Positions 48,052 through 56,816 of a stretch of DNA of 64,000 bases are shown here, piece after piece. Both the position numbers and the translations under genes were made by a program. The notes beneath the pieces are model-generated. The model was not told the DNA's origin and did no database searches. It saw nothing but the letters and a program-made list of their open reading frames with translations. The DNA lies in NCBI RefSeq assembly GCF_030209445.1, contig NZ_JARVSD010000001.1, positions 230,505-294,504 on the forward strand, read 5' to 3'. The DNA comes from Promicromonospora sp. MEB111. GTDB lineage: Bacteria > Actinomycetota > Actinomycetes > Actinomycetales > Cellulomonadaceae. The number at the start of each line of letters is the position of its first letter. Position 1 is the first letter of the stretch.

Positions 48052-49020
48052 ATGACTGTCTCGAACGCCGGCGTCACGGCGCCCCCAGGACGGGCCCTGT
48101 CCGACCTGCGGAAACCCTCCGGCCGGTCCGGTACCCGCACCGCCTCCACCGGCAAGTCCCTGCGTGAGCGGGACAGGTCCGGCTACCTGTTCGTCGCGCC
48201 GTTCGCGGTGGCGACCGGCCTGTTCCTGCTGCTGCCGACGCTGTACGGCCTGTGGATGAGCTTCACGAACCAGAGCCTCACCGGCACCGGCAGCGAGTTC
48301 ATCGGGTTCGCCAACTACGCCGAGGCGTTCAGCGACCCCCAGGTCTGGACCACGCTGTGGCACACCGTCTGGTTCACGGTGCTCAGCACCGTCCCCCTGG
48401 TGGTCGTCGCCCTGGTGATGGCGCTGCTCGTGCACACCGGCCTGCCGGGCCAGTGGGTGTGGCGCATGTCGTTCTTCGCGCCCTACCTGCTGACCAGTGC
48501 CGTCGTGTCCGCGCTGAGCAGCTGGCTGTTCCAGCCCGACATCGGCCTGCTCGACACGTGGTTCACCGCCCTCGGGCTGCAGCCCGTGGGCTGGCTCACC
48601 GACGAGAACGTGGCGATGTTCTCCATCGCCGGTGTCACCGTCTGGTGGACCGTCGGGTTCAACTTCCTGCTCTACCTCGCCGCCCTGCAGGGGATCCCCC
48701 AGCAGCAGTACGAGGCCGCGACGATCGACGGCGCGGGCGGCTGGCGCCGGCTCTTCTCCATCACCCTGCCGCAGCTGCGCAACATCACCGGCGTGATCGT
48801 GGTGCTGCAGCTTCTCGCGTCGCTCAAGGTGTTCGACCAGATCTACCTGCTCACCGCGGGCGGGCCGAACGGGAGCACGCGGCCGATCCTCGAGTACGTC
48901 TACGACACCGGCTTCACCAACTACCGGCTCGGGTACGCCTCCGCGATCTCCTACGTCTTCTTCGCCCTGATTCTCGTGTTCACGCTGGTGCGGCTGCTGC
49001 CGTCCAGGAAGGAGGCCTGA
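48052..49020 (+). CDS. Sugar ABC transporter permease (MalF-type)
   Basis: 322 residues from ATG 48052 (GAGAGG upstream). A long cytoplasmic N-terminus rich in Arg/Ser/Gly precedes six membrane helices (first GYLFVAPFAVATGLFLLLPT). The EAA loop reads YEAATIDGAGGWRRLFSITL followed by PQLRN. The late segment GGPNGSTRPILEYVYDTGF is typical of CUT1 MalF-like subunits. It works with the binding protein upstream and the permease downstream; there is no local ATPase. Confidence 0.9.
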   Translation: MTVSNAGVTAPPGRALSDLRKPSGRSGTRTASTGKSLRERDRSGYLFVAPFAVATGLFLLLPTLYGLWMSFTNQSLTGTGSEFIGFANYAEAFSDPQVWTTLWHTVWFTVLSTVPLVVVALVMALLVHTGLPGQWVWRMSFFAPYLLTSAVVSALSSWLFQPDIGLLDTWFTALGLQPVGWLTDENVAMFSIAGVTVWWTVGFNFLLYLAALQGIPQQQYEAATIDGAGGWRRLFSITLPQLRNITGVIVVLQLLASLKVFDQIYLLTAGGPNGSTRPILEYVYDTGFTNYRLGYASAISYVFFALILVFTLVRLLPSRKEA

Positions 49021-49021
49021 C

Positions 49022-49933
49022 GTGTCCGTCGCCGAACTGGTCGCCGACCGCCGGACGAGGGCGCAGCAGGAGCGCGCCGAGAACCGGGCCCTCACCAAGC
49101 TGACGATCGGACCCTCACCCTGGGTGCGGGTCGGTGCCCTCGCCGCCCTGGTCGTCCTCGCGGCCATCTGGCTGCTCCCCGTGGCCTGGGGCGCGGTCAC
49201 GAGCTTCAAGCACGAGGCCGAGGCCGCGCTCCCGGCGTCGTGGTGGCCCACGACGGGCTGGACGCTGGAGGCCTACCAGCAGGTGCTCGGCAACAGCGAC
49301 CTGCTGATCTGGATGTGGAACAGCCTCGTCGTCGCCGGGCTGGTCACCATCCTGACCGTGCTGATCTCCGCGATGGCCGCCTTCGCGTTCTCGCAGACGG
49401 TGTTCAAGGGCCGGGGCCTGCTCCAGTGGCTCACCATCGCGTCGATCATGATGCCTGGGCAGATCCTCATCGTGCCGCTGTTCCGGCAGATGCAGGTGAT
49501 GGGCCTCGTGGACACGTTCGCGGGCATCGTGCTGCCGCAGGTCGTGGCGCCCGTGATGGTGTTCATCCTCAAGCGGTTCTTCGACGCCATCCCCAGCGAG
49601 CTGCTCGACGCCGCCCGCATCGACGGGGCGGGCACCTGGCGGCTGTTCTGGACCATCGTGCTGCCGCTCTCGCGGTCGATCCTCGTGGCCGTGGCGATCT
49701 TCGTGTTCATCGGCGCGTGGAACAACTTCCTGTGGCCGTTCATCGTCACCACCGACCCGCAGTTCATGACGCTGCCGGTCGGCCTGTCCACCGTCAAGAA
49801 CGCCTACGGCGTGCAGTACGCGCAGAACATGGCGTCCGCGATGATCGCGGCGCTGCCCCTGCTCGTGGTGTTCATGCTGTTCCAGCGCCGCATCGTCCAG
49901 GGTGTCGCGACCACGGGCATGGGCGGGCAGTAG
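49022..49933 (+). CDS. Sugar ABC transporter permease (MalG-type)
   Basis: 303 residues from GTG 49022, one base after the preceding stop. Six membrane helices (first RVGALAALVVLAAIWLLPVA) and the EAA loop LLDAARIDGAGTWRLFWTIV followed by LPLSR identify it. With its partner it forms the pore of the second ATPase-less CUT1 importer in this window. The operon probably ends here; the App1-like gene begins 16 nt later and could be read through. Confidence 0.9.
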   Translation: MSVAELVADRRTRAQQERAENRALTKLTIGPSPWVRVGALAALVVLAAIWLLPVAWGAVTSFKHEAEAALPASWWPTTGWTLEAYQQVLGNSDLLIWMWNSLVVAGLVTILTVLISAMAAFAFSQTVFKGRGLLQWLTIASIMMPGQILIVPLFRQMQVMGLVDTFAGIVLPQVVAPVMVFILKRFFDAIPSELLDAARIDGAGTWRLFWTIVLPLSRSILVAVAIFVFIGAWNNFLWPFIVTTDPQFMTLPVGLSTVKNAYGVQYAQNMASAMIAALPLLVVFMLFQRRIVQGVATTGMGGQ

Positions 49934-49949
49934 TAGGCAACAATCGGGT

Positions 49950-51086
49950 GTGGCCACTCCGACCCCGCACCCTTCGCAGCGCCCGCACCTCGCCGCGGTC
50001 GTGGAGGACCACCTCTACGCCGCGGCGGGGTGGGTGCTCGTCCGCGTGGGCTGGCGCCCCCGGCTGGAGGCCTACGCCGGGTACGGCACGCCGGACAAGG
50101 TGCGGGTGCTCGCCCGCGTGGTGCTCTCACCGCGGCGGCCCGGCATCCCGAACCGCGACGCCCTCCGGGCCGGCCGGCGTGGGTTCCGCCACTTTCTCAC
50201 CGTTCCGGCGCCCCACCGCAGGGTGCGGCTCCAGGTGGGCGGCGGCACGTCCGAGGTGACGAGCGACCGGGCCGGCTACGTCGACGTCGAGCTCCCCACG
50301 GACGCCCCACTGTCCGACGGCTGGCACACCGCCGTCCTGACCTGCCTCGACGAGCCGGAACCGGCCGAGGCCGAGGCTCCGCTCCGGGTGCTCGACGAGC
50401 GCCCGCGGTCCGGCGTGGTCAGCGACATCGACGACACGACGATGGTCACCGCCGTGCCCCGGCCCCTGCTCGCGGCGTGGAACACGTTCGTGCGGCACTC
50501 CAGTGCGCGGCGCGCCGTGCCGGGCATGCCCGAGCTGTACCGCACGCTCCAGCGGGCTCACCCGGACGCACCCTTCTTCTACCTGTCGACCGGCGCCTGG
50601 AACACCGCGGGCACCCTGCGCGCGTTCCTCTCGCGGCACGCCTACCCGCCGGGCCCGCTGCTCCTCACCGACTGGGGGCCGACCCTCACCGGGTGGTTCC
50701 GCAGCGGCCAGGCCCACAAGCGGGCGAGCCTCGACCTGCTCATGTCGTGGTTCCCGCACGTGCGCTGGGTGCTCATCGGCGACGACGGCCAGCACGACGT
50801 CGAGATCTACGAGGACGTCGCGCGCCGCCGTCCCGACCGGGTGCGGGTCGTGGCGATCCGGCAGCTCACCGGCGGGCAGCAGGTGCTCGCCGGGAACGCG
50901 CCGCACGTAGGGAACGCGCAGCACGGGGGGAACGGGTCGCACGCGGTGGACGGGTCGCGCGCCGGCACGACGACGGCGGTTCCCGCCGTCGCGCCGGTGC
51001 CGACCGTCGCGGGCCGGGACGGGGACGAGCTCGCCCGCCGCCTCGCCTCCGTGCCGGGCGTGCTCGACGACCGGGACGGGACCTAG
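49950..51086 (+). CDS. App1-type phosphatase domain protein (phosphatidate phosphatase-like)
   Basis: 378 residues from GTG 49950. An N-terminal beta-rich region (about 30-145, RVLARVVLSPRRPGIPN, RAGYVDVELPTD) precedes the HAD-like App1 catalytic domain (about 150-310): VVSDIDDTTMVTAV (DxDxT nucleophile motif), FFYLSTGAWNTAGTL, HKRASLDLLMSWFPHVRWVL and IGDDGQHDVEIYED. Yeast App1 dephosphorylates phosphatidic acid; bacterial members are annotated by this domain only. The C-terminal 70 residues are a low-complexity tail with repeats (GNAPHVGNAQHGGNGSHAVD). No signal peptide is evident. Confidence 0.82.
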   Translation: MATPTPHPSQRPHLAAVVEDHLYAAAGWVLVRVGWRPRLEAYAGYGTPDKVRVLARVVLSPRRPGIPNRDALRAGRRGFRHFLTVPAPHRRVRLQVGGGTSEVTSDRAGYVDVELPTDAPLSDGWHTAVLTCLDEPEPAEAEAPLRVLDERPRSGVVSDIDDTTMVTAVPRPLLAAWNTFVRHSSARRAVPGMPELYRTLQRAHPDAPFFYLSTGAWNTAGTLRAFLSRHAYPPGPLLLTDWGPTLTGWFRSGQAHKRASLDLLMSWFPHVRWVLIGDDGQHDVEIYEDVARRRPDRVRVVAIRQLTGGQQVLAGNAPHVGNAQHGGNGSHAVDGSRAGTTTAVPAVAPVPTVAGRDGDELARRLASVPGVLDDRDGT

Positions 51087-51129
51087 GCGCCGGCTCCGCT
51101 CGTCTGCCGCCCGAGCCGACGGTTCCGGC

Positions 51130-52404
51130 TCAGGAGGAGGCGGTCACCAGGTAGTCGTCCGCGTCGTCGTCCCAGGCCAGGGACACCGTGCCCGCCGCCT
51201 CCGCCGCCTTCGCGAACTGGAGGAACCCGCGGAAGCCGAGCGCCTTCTCGGAGAAGTCCGGGCGCCGCTTGCGCACGGCGTTCTTCAGCCCCGACAGGGC
51301 GGCCGACCCGTTCGACTCCTGCACCACGTCACGCAGCAGCGCGAACGCCGCGTCGGTGTCGCCCTGCTCCGGCAGCGACACCTCGGGGTCGCCCGCGGAC
51401 GGTCCCGGCGCCAGCTCGACGAACCCGCGGTCCGCGAGGAACCGCAGGAACTCGCCGAACGTGCGGAAGCCGTAGTCCGACTCGCTGAACGTGGCGTCCT
51501 TGCGCAGCAGCGTCCGCTTGAGGGCGGACGCCGTGACGGCGCCGCTGGTCGAGGACTGCAGGTCGCCGAGGGTCTGCGCCACGCGTACCTCCATGGGCAC
51601 GTCGTCCGACGCCGGGGCGTCGTCCTGATCGCTGACGTCGACGTCCGGCTCGGCCTCCGGCGCGACGTCGACGGGTGCCGGTGCGGGCTCCGCCTTCCTG
51701 CGCCGGCGGGTCGCGGGCTTTGCCTCGGGCTCGGCCGGCGTCTCCGGCTCGGCCAGGGCCTCGGGCGAGGTCGTGCCGGCGACGGCCTCCGCGACCGCCT
51801 CGGCGGCCTTGGCACGGCGCGCGGCGGCCGGCGCCTTCTGCGCGGCGGCGCGTTCCGTCGTCGTGCCGGCCTTGCGGGTGCGCGAGCCGCGCTTCGGGGC
51901 GGGGGCGCCCTGGTCCTCGTCGGGCACCTCGACGCCCTCGAGGCGGTCGTAGAAGAGGAACTCGTCGCACGCGGCCGGCAGCAGGCGCGACGTCGACTTC
52001 TCGACGCCCACGCCGATGACGCGCTTGTTCAGCTCGCGCAGCTTGTGGACGAGCGGGGAGAAGTCGCTGTCGCCCGTGCACATGACGAACGTCGAGATGT
52101 AGTCGCGCTCGAAGGCCATCTCGATGGCGTCGACCACCATCTTGATGTCGGCGGCGTTCTTGCGGGAGGCCCCCATCCGCTGCGTCATCTCGATGAGCTC
52201 GACCTGGTGGCGCGTGAGCATGCGCCGGTCCTCGTCGAAGTACGACCAGTCCGCGTACGCCCGGCGCGCGACCACCCGGCCCCGCACGGCGAGCGCGTCG
52301 GCGATCGGGCCGAAGTCGAACTGCATCCCGCCCAGGTGCTCCCGGGCGCCGAGCGCCAGGTTCTCGTAGTCGATGAAGACTGCCAGGCGTTCCTCTTGGT
52401 CCAT
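51130..52404 (-). CDS. NYN-domain ribonuclease-like protein with C-terminal LOTUS/OST-HTH domains
   Basis: About 424 residues (ATG 52404; GTG 52413 is also in frame). Residues about 8-155 form a NYN (PIN-like) nuclease domain with conserved acids: AVFIDYENLAL, KNAADIKMVVDAIEMAF and VMCTGDSDFSPLVHKLRELN. A long Ala/Glu/Pro linker with basic patches leads to two C-terminal winged-helix-like units (LRKDATFSESDYGFRTFGEF, VRKRRPDFSEKALGFRGFLQ), the OST-HTH/LOTUS pattern that binds RNA. The combination recalls metazoan MARF1/limkain-like proteins. An RNA-cutting or RNA-binding role is inferred; the target is unknown. Confidence 0.82.
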   Translation of the reverse strand: MDQEERLAVFIDYENLALGAREHLGGMQFDFGPIADALAVRGRVVARRAYADWSYFDEDRRMLTRHQVELIEMTQRMGASRKNAADIKMVVDAIEMAFERDYISTFVMCTGDSDFSPLVHKLRELNKRVIGVGVEKSTSRLLPAACDEFLFYDRLEGVEVPDEDQGAPAPKRGSRTRKAGTTTERAAAQKAPAAARRAKAAEAVAEAVAGTTSPEALAEPETPAEPEAKPATRRRRKAEPAPAPVDVAPEAEPDVDVSDQDDAPASDDVPMEVRVAQTLGDLQSSTSGAVTASALKRTLLRKDATFSESDYGFRTFGEFLRFLADRGFVELAPGPSAGDPEVSLPEQGDTDAAFALLRDVVQESNGSAALSGLKNAVRKRRPDFSEKALGFRGFLQFAKAAEAAGTVSLAWDDDADDYLVTASS

Positions 52405-52519
52405 GTCCGCCACTCTAGGGGTTGCCGGTGAGGGAAGCGGCGGGACCGCACCGCGCCGCCGCTCCGCAGGGCGAAATGGAGAGCGGGTGAAATATGTCGT
52501 GTCGGGTACGCCCGCTCGG

Positions 52520-52534
52520 CCCGAAAGTTCACCC
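52520..52534 (+). promoter_or_regulatory. CCCGAAAGTTCACCC box upstream of TetR gene
   Basis: Identical over 15 nt to the box at 7915-7929. Here it lies only 19-33 nt before ATG 52553, with TAGGAT between. If it is a promoter element, the transcript is leaderless or nearly so. Confidence 0.45.
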
Positions 52535-52552
52535 GTTGCCTAGGATCGGGCC

Positions 52553-53194
52553 ATGGCCGAGGCGACCGCCGGACACGACGACGACCCGATCTCCAACCGG
52601 AGTCGGATCATCGGTGCTGCCGCGCGTCTGACCTGTGCCCACGGCTGGTCCAAGGTGACGATGGGCCGGCTCGCGACGGAGGCGGGCGTGAGCCGTCAGA
52701 CGGTCTACAACGCCGTCGGCAGCCGCGACGACCTGGCCGAGGCGATGGTGCTCACGGAGTCGGCGCAGTTCATCTTCCGGATCGCCGAGGCCTTCGACCG
52801 GCACCCCGACGACCTGCTGCCCGCGATCCACGACGCGGTGGAGAGCACGCTCACGTTCGCCGAGGGGAACGCGCTGCTGCGCGCGGTGGTCTCGGCGACC
52901 CATGGCGCCGACACCGAGCTGCTGCCCCTGCTCACCACCCACTCGGAGGCGCTGCTCGGCACCGTGAAGGTGGTCGTCCAGGACCGGGTGGACCAGTACG
53001 AGGTCGCCCTGGAGCCGGAGCGGATCGCGACGGTCATCGACATCGTCGTGCGGACCGCGCTGAGCCACGTCATGCAGCCGACGGCGTCCCCGCGCGAGAC
53101 GGCCGAGTCGATCACCTGGCTGGTGGCGTGCGTCCTGGGGCGAACGGAGGAGCTGGCCACGTCGGTCGCCTCACGGGCCACGCCCCGCGCTTGA
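52553..53194 (+). CDS. TetR family transcriptional regulator
   Basis: 213 residues from ATG 52553. The TetR helix-turn-helix lies at about 17-62 (RIIGAAARLTCAHGWSKVTM, LATEAGVSRQTVYNAVGSRD). The rest is a helical regulatory domain ending in an Arg/Ala tail. No ribosome-binding site is seen, and a TAGGAT element lies 7 nt upstream, so the mRNA may be leaderless. It is followed 30 nt later by an F420-type oxidoreductase gene, a plausible target or operon partner. A CCCGAAAGTTCACCC box stands just upstream. Confidence 0.88.
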   Translation: MAEATAGHDDDPISNRSRIIGAAARLTCAHGWSKVTMGRLATEAGVSRQTVYNAVGSRDDLAEAMVLTESAQFIFRIAEAFDRHPDDLLPAIHDAVESTLTFAEGNALLRAVVSATHGADTELLPLLTTHSEALLGTVKVVVQDRVDQYEVALEPERIATVIDIVVRTALSHVMQPTASPRETAESITWLVACVLGRTEELATSVASRATPRA

Positions 53195-53224
53195 CGCCCC
53201 GCGTCGGCGGAGGAGGATCGAGGC

Positions 53225-54097
53225 ATGCGAATCGGCACCCACTTCATGCGTTTCGACTCGATGGAGCCCGCCCGGATGCGTACCGAGCTGGCTGACGCTG
53301 CCCGGTACGCCGACGAGGGCGGCGTCTCGTGGATCTCCGTGATGGACCACTACTTCCAGATGGAGCACCAGGGCTTCCCGGCGTCGGACCCGATGCTGGA
53401 GGCGTACACGACGCTGGGCTACCTGGCCGGCGTGACCGAGCGGGCGCAGCTCGGCGCCCTGGTCACCGGCGTGACGTACCGGTACCCGGGCCTGCTGGCC
53501 AAGATCGTCGCGTCGCTCGACGTGGTATCGGGCGGGCGGGCGACCTACGGCATCGGCGCCGCCTGGTACGACAAGGAGCATGCGGGGCTCGGAGTGCCGT
53601 TCCCGCCGGTCAAGGAACGGTTCGAGATGCTGGAGGAGACTGTTCGGATCGCCCGGCAGATGTACGACCCGCAGGAGAACGGCCCGTTCGAGGGCAAGCA
53701 CTTCCAGCTCGCCGAGACGCTGTGCTCGCCGCCGCCGCTGTCGGGTCCGGAGATCATGATCGGCGGATCCGGCGAGCGGAAGACCCTCCGGCTCGTGGCG
53801 CAGTACGCCGACGCGTGCAACCTGTTCGCCGAGACCCCGGAGCGGCTGCGCCACCTGCTCGACGTGCTGCACCGGCACTGCGACGACGTCGGGCGCGACC
53901 CCGCCGCCATCCGCATCACGATGCTGCACCGCGGGCGCCCGATCGGCCCGGACGACACCGCCGCCTTCGTCGAGGAGATGCGGGGCTTCGCCGTGCACGG
54001 CGTGGACACCGTGATCCTGCGGCCGCCGGGCACGTCGCTCGCCGCGTGGGTGCGTGACGCGGTGCTCCCGGTCGTGGAGCCGTGCGCCGACCTGTGA
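53225..54097 (+). CDS. LLM class F420-dependent oxidoreductase
   Basis: 290 residues from ATG 53225 (GGAGGAGG upstream). It has a luciferase-like barrel: MRIGTHFMRFDSMEPARMRT, WISVMDHYFQMEHQG, LGALVTGVTYRYPGLLAKIV, VSGGRATYGIGAAWYDKEHA and GPEIMIGGSGERKTLRLVAQ. Actinobacterial members of this subclass use coenzyme F420, but flavin cannot be excluded from sequence. Substrates vary widely and cannot be predicted. It follows a TetR gene closely and is convergent with the tag-like gene, whose stop lies 3 nt away. Confidence 0.87.
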   Translation: MRIGTHFMRFDSMEPARMRTELADAARYADEGGVSWISVMDHYFQMEHQGFPASDPMLEAYTTLGYLAGVTERAQLGALVTGVTYRYPGLLAKIVASLDVVSGGRATYGIGAAWYDKEHAGLGVPFPPVKERFEMLEETVRIARQMYDPQENGPFEGKHFQLAETLCSPPPLSGPEIMIGGSGERKTLRLVAQYADACNLFAETPERLRHLLDVLHRHCDDVGRDPAAIRITMLHRGRPIGPDDTAAFVEEMRGFAVHGVDTVILRPPGTSLAAWVRDAVLPVVEPCADL

Positions 54098-54100
54098 CCC

Positions 54101-54757
54101 TCAGCCGGCCGTCCCGGCGCTCCCGGTGCCGGCCCGGCGGAGCACCACCGGGCACGTCGCCAGGTGGTCGTCCACCAGGCCGCACGCCTGCATGGCCGCG
54201 TACGCGGTGGTCGGGCCGATGAACCGGAAGCCCTCCTTCTTGAGCGCCTTGCTCAGTGCCTTGGACTCGGCGGTCGACGCCGGAACGTCCCTGAACGTGG
54301 CATGACGTTCGCGTCCGGCCGGGTCAGGTGCGAACGACCAGATCAGCTCGTCGAGCGTGCGCCCCGAGTCGTGCAGCGCGACCACGGCGCGCGCATTGTC
54401 GACCGTGGCCTCGATCTTCATGCGGTTCCGGATGATGCGGGCGTCGCCGAGCAGACGCTCGACGTCGTCCGGTCCGAACGCGGCGACCCGTTCCGGGTCG
54501 AACCCGTCGAAGACCTCGCGGAACGCCGGGCGCTTGCGCAGCACGGTGATCCAGGAGAGCCCGGACTGGAAGCCCTCCAGGGCGATGCGCTCGAGCAGGG
54601 CGGACTCGCCGTGCACGGGCACGCCCCATTCGTCGTCGTGGTAGGCGGAGTAGAGCGGGTCGCCGTCGCCGAAGCAGCGCGGGGTCGCGCCTGCTCCCTC
54701 GGCCGCTGTCCTGATGTCTGTCACGGGATCACTTGTCACGGCACCACTCTGACTCAC
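54101..54757 (-). CDS. tag: DNA-3-methyladenine glycosylase I
   Basis: About 218 residues. The N-terminus is uncertain: GTG at 54757, 54739 and 54724 are all in frame. Tag motifs are clear: CFGDGDPLYSAYHDDEWGVP (Zn Cys/His and the DEWG active site), LERIALEGFQSGLSWITVLR, and ALKKEGFRFIGPTTAYAAMQ. The latter leads to LVDDHLATC with the second Zn His and Cys. It excises 3-methyladenine from alkylated DNA to start base-excision repair. Length fits the family (about 190) plus a short N-terminal extension. No damage-response operator is obvious upstream. Confidence 0.9.
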   Translation of the reverse strand: MSQSGAVTSDPVTDIRTAAEGAGATPRCFGDGDPLYSAYHDDEWGVPVHGESALLERIALEGFQSGLSWITVLRKRPAFREVFDGFDPERVAAFGPDDVERLLGDARIIRNRMKIEATVDNARAVVALHDSGRTLDELIWSFAPDPAGRERHATFRDVPASTAESKALSKALKKEGFRFIGPTTAYAAMQACGLVDDHLATCPVVLRRAGTGSAGTAG

Positions 54758-54859
54758 GCCACCGACACTCCACACCCACCGGCCGTCCGCCTGTGCACAA
54801 CGTCCGAAAACCGCTGCCTGTGGTCGCGCCAGGACCGTTGTGTTGCCGTGCGGAGGGAC

Positions 54860-55726
54860 TCATGACCCCTCGTCCGGGATCGCGCCCCGGCGTCTCAGGT
54901 AGGCCTCGACCCCGTCCAGCACGGCCGTGATCCCGAACGCGATGTCGTCGTCGGGGGGCGTGGGCGGCGCGGTCTCCGGCCAGGTCGCGAACGCCTCGAA
55001 CAGGTTCGGGTACGTCGTGGCGTCGGCATACCGGGAGAGCACGGTCTCGAAGTCGGCGTAGGGGTTGGCCGCCTCGACCGCGGCGGGGTCGAGCTCGGAC
55101 TCGGGGGTCCCGTCGGGCAGCCCGGCCTCGCGGCGCACCTGCTGGACCGCCGCGCGGTGGGACTCGATCTGCACCCGGGCCTCGCCCAGGACGTGCTGCG
55201 CGAGCAGGCCGATGATCGCGAGCTTCTCGTCCGGGGGCAGGTCGAGCGGGCGCAGGACCCCGAACGCCTGGTCGATCCAGCGCACCCGGTTCGGCCCCGG
55301 CGGTGCGGCGGACAGCGGCAGCTCCAGCATCCACGGCCGGGCCAGCCCCAGGGCGATCTGGGCCCGCGTCCAGGCCTCGAGCCCGGCGCGCCAGCCGCCG
55401 TCGGCGGGGATGTCGGGCAGGTCGGCCGCCACCGCGTCCGACATCATGACCAGCAGCTCCTCCTTGCCGGACACGTGCCGGTACAGGGCCATCGGTGTGT
55501 ATCCGACGGCCTCCGCGATACGCGCCATCGAGACGGCGGCGAGGCCCTCGGCGTCGGCCAGGTCGATCGCGGCCCCCACGATCTGCGCGGCGGACAGTGC
55601 GGGCTTGGGCCCGCGTCGCCGCGGCGCGGCGGCGCCCCACAGGCGCTGCACGGCAGCGGGCAGCTCGCGCGCGGGTGGTGCGTCGTGCGGTTGCTCGGCC
55701 GGTTCGGGCGTCGTGTCGGTGCTCAT
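54860..55726 (-). CDS. TetR family regulator with TetR_C-type domain
   Basis: 288 residues from ATG 55726 (GGGAG 4 nt upstream). A 40-residue Pro/Arg-rich leader precedes the helix-turn-helix (about 45-90: SAAQIVGAAIDLADAEGLAA, IAEAVGYTPMALYRHVSGKE). The regulatory domain (PADGGWRAGLEAWTRAQIAL, GLLAQHVLGEARVQIESHR) is of the class common in repressors of drug exporters. It is divergent from an exporter operon across a 121-bp region holding a 9-bp inverted repeat, so it most likely represses that operon and itself. Confidence 0.88.
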   Translation of the reverse strand: MSTDTTPEPAEQPHDAPPARELPAAVQRLWGAAAPRRRGPKPALSAAQIVGAAIDLADAEGLAAVSMARIAEAVGYTPMALYRHVSGKEELLVMMSDAVAADLPDIPADGGWRAGLEAWTRAQIALGLARPWMLELPLSAAPPGPNRVRWIDQAFGVLRPLDLPPDEKLAIIGLLAQHVLGEARVQIESHRAAVQQVRREAGLPDGTPESELDPAAVEAANPYADFETVLSRYADATTYPNLFEAFATWPETAPPTPPDDDIAFGITAVLDGVEAYLRRRGAIPDEGS

Positions 55727-55784
55727 CGACTCCCATCCTGCCCTGATCCGGGGCGTGGTCCGATCGGAAACTCTCTTGACCACA

Positions 55785-55828
55785 TACTGTTTACGCTCCA
55801 CACTAAAACGCGTAGGCCATAAACAGTA
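55785..55828. promoter_or_regulatory. Inverted repeat between TetR gene and ABC exporter
   Basis: TACTGTTTA (55785-55793) and TAAACAGTA (55820-55828) are perfect complements 26 nt apart, in an unusually AT-rich stretch. TTGACC at 55776-55781 could be a -35 of the rightward promoter. The two half-palindromes may be separate operators for divergent promoters or one looped site. Confidence 0.6.
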
Positions 55829-55847
55829 ACCGGATCGGAGAAGGACC

Positions 55848-56816
55848 ATGACTGCGATCGTCACGGCCGAGGGACTGGGCAAGTCCTTCGGGAGAAGGGG
55901 CTCGACGAGCCCGCCCGTGCTGGACGGGCTCGACCTGGAGCTCCAGGAAGGCGCGGTGCTCGCGCTGCTGGGCCCGAACGGGGCGGGCAAGACCACCACC
56001 GTCCGCATCCTGTCCACGCTGCTGAAGCCGGACGCGGGCCGCGCCACGGTCGGCGGGTTCGACGTGGTGCGGGACGCGCGGCGGGTGCGCGAGATCATCA
56101 GCCTCACGGGGCAGCAGGTCGCCGTCGACGACAAGCTGTCGGGCGCCGAGAACCTCACGATGATGGGCCGGCTCGCCCACCTGCCCCGCCGCGTCGTGCG
56201 GGACCGGGTGGCCGAGCTGCTCACGGCGTTCGACCTGGCCGATGCCGCGAGCCGGCACGTCGGCACCTGGTCGGGTGGCATGCGACGGCGGCTCGACCTC
56301 GCGGCGGGCCTGCTCACCCGGCCCCGGGTCATGTTCCTCGACGAGCCCACCACGGGGCTCGACCCCCGGTCCCGGCAGGCCCTGTGGGACGTGGTCCGCG
56401 GCGTGGTCGCCGACGGCACCAGCGTGCTGCTCACCACCCAGTACCTGGAGGAGGCCGACCGCCTCGCCCAGCGGATCGCGCTCGTGGACGGCGGCCGGAT
56501 CGTCGCCGACGGCACGCCGGCCCAGCTCAAGCGCCAGGTGGGCGAGGCGGGCGTCGAGCTCACCCTCGCCGCCGCGGCCGACGTCGAGCGGGTCGCCGCC
56601 GCGCTCGCGGGCGCCACGGTCGACGGCGCCAGGGTGCGTGTGCCCACCGACGGCTCGGTCGCGCACGTGCGGTCCGTGCTGTCGCTGGTCGAGGACACCG
56701 GCGTGGCGCCCGAGCACTGGGAGGTGCGCGCGCCGAGCCTCGACGACGTCTTCCTCACCCTGACCGGGCACGCCGGCCAGGAGCACCCGGCCCGGACCAC
56801 GGGGGTGGCGGCATGA
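55848..56816 (+). CDS. ABC exporter ATP-binding protein (DrrA-type)
   Basis: 322 residues from ATG 55848 (GGAGAAGG upstream). Walker A is GPNGAGKTTT, the Q-loop lies around SLTGQQVAV, the signature WSGGMRRRLDLAAGL, Walker B RVMFLDEPTTGLDPRSR and the H-region LLTTQYLEEADRL. The length and the C-terminal extension (WEVRAPSLDDVFLTLTGHAG) are typical of daunorubicin-resistance-type ATPases. It powers export through the permease encoded next, overlapping it by 4 nt. The divergent TetR gene probably controls it. The substrate may be a drug or lipid. Confidence 0.92.
   Translation: MTAIVTAEGLGKSFGRRGSTSPPVLDGLDLELQEGAVLALLGPNGAGKTTTVRILSTLLKPDAGRATVGGFDVVRDARRVREIISLTGQQVAVDDKLSGAENLTMMGRLAHLPRRVVRDRVAELLTAFDLADAASRHVGTWSGGMRRRLDLAAGLLTRPRVMFLDEPTTGLDPRSRQALWDVVRGVVADGTSVLLTTQYLEEADRLAQRIALVDGGRIVADGTPAQLKRQVGEAGVELTLAAAADVERVAAALAGATVDGARVRVPTDGSVAHVRSVLSLVEDTGVAPEHWEVRAPSLDDVFLTLTGHAGQEHPARTTGVAA

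Noticed and set aside
50880..50960. Repeats encoding GNAPHVGNAQHGGNGSHAVD in the App1-like gene, considered as a separate element
   Set aside because: They are in frame and degenerate, a low-complexity C-terminal tail of the same protein.
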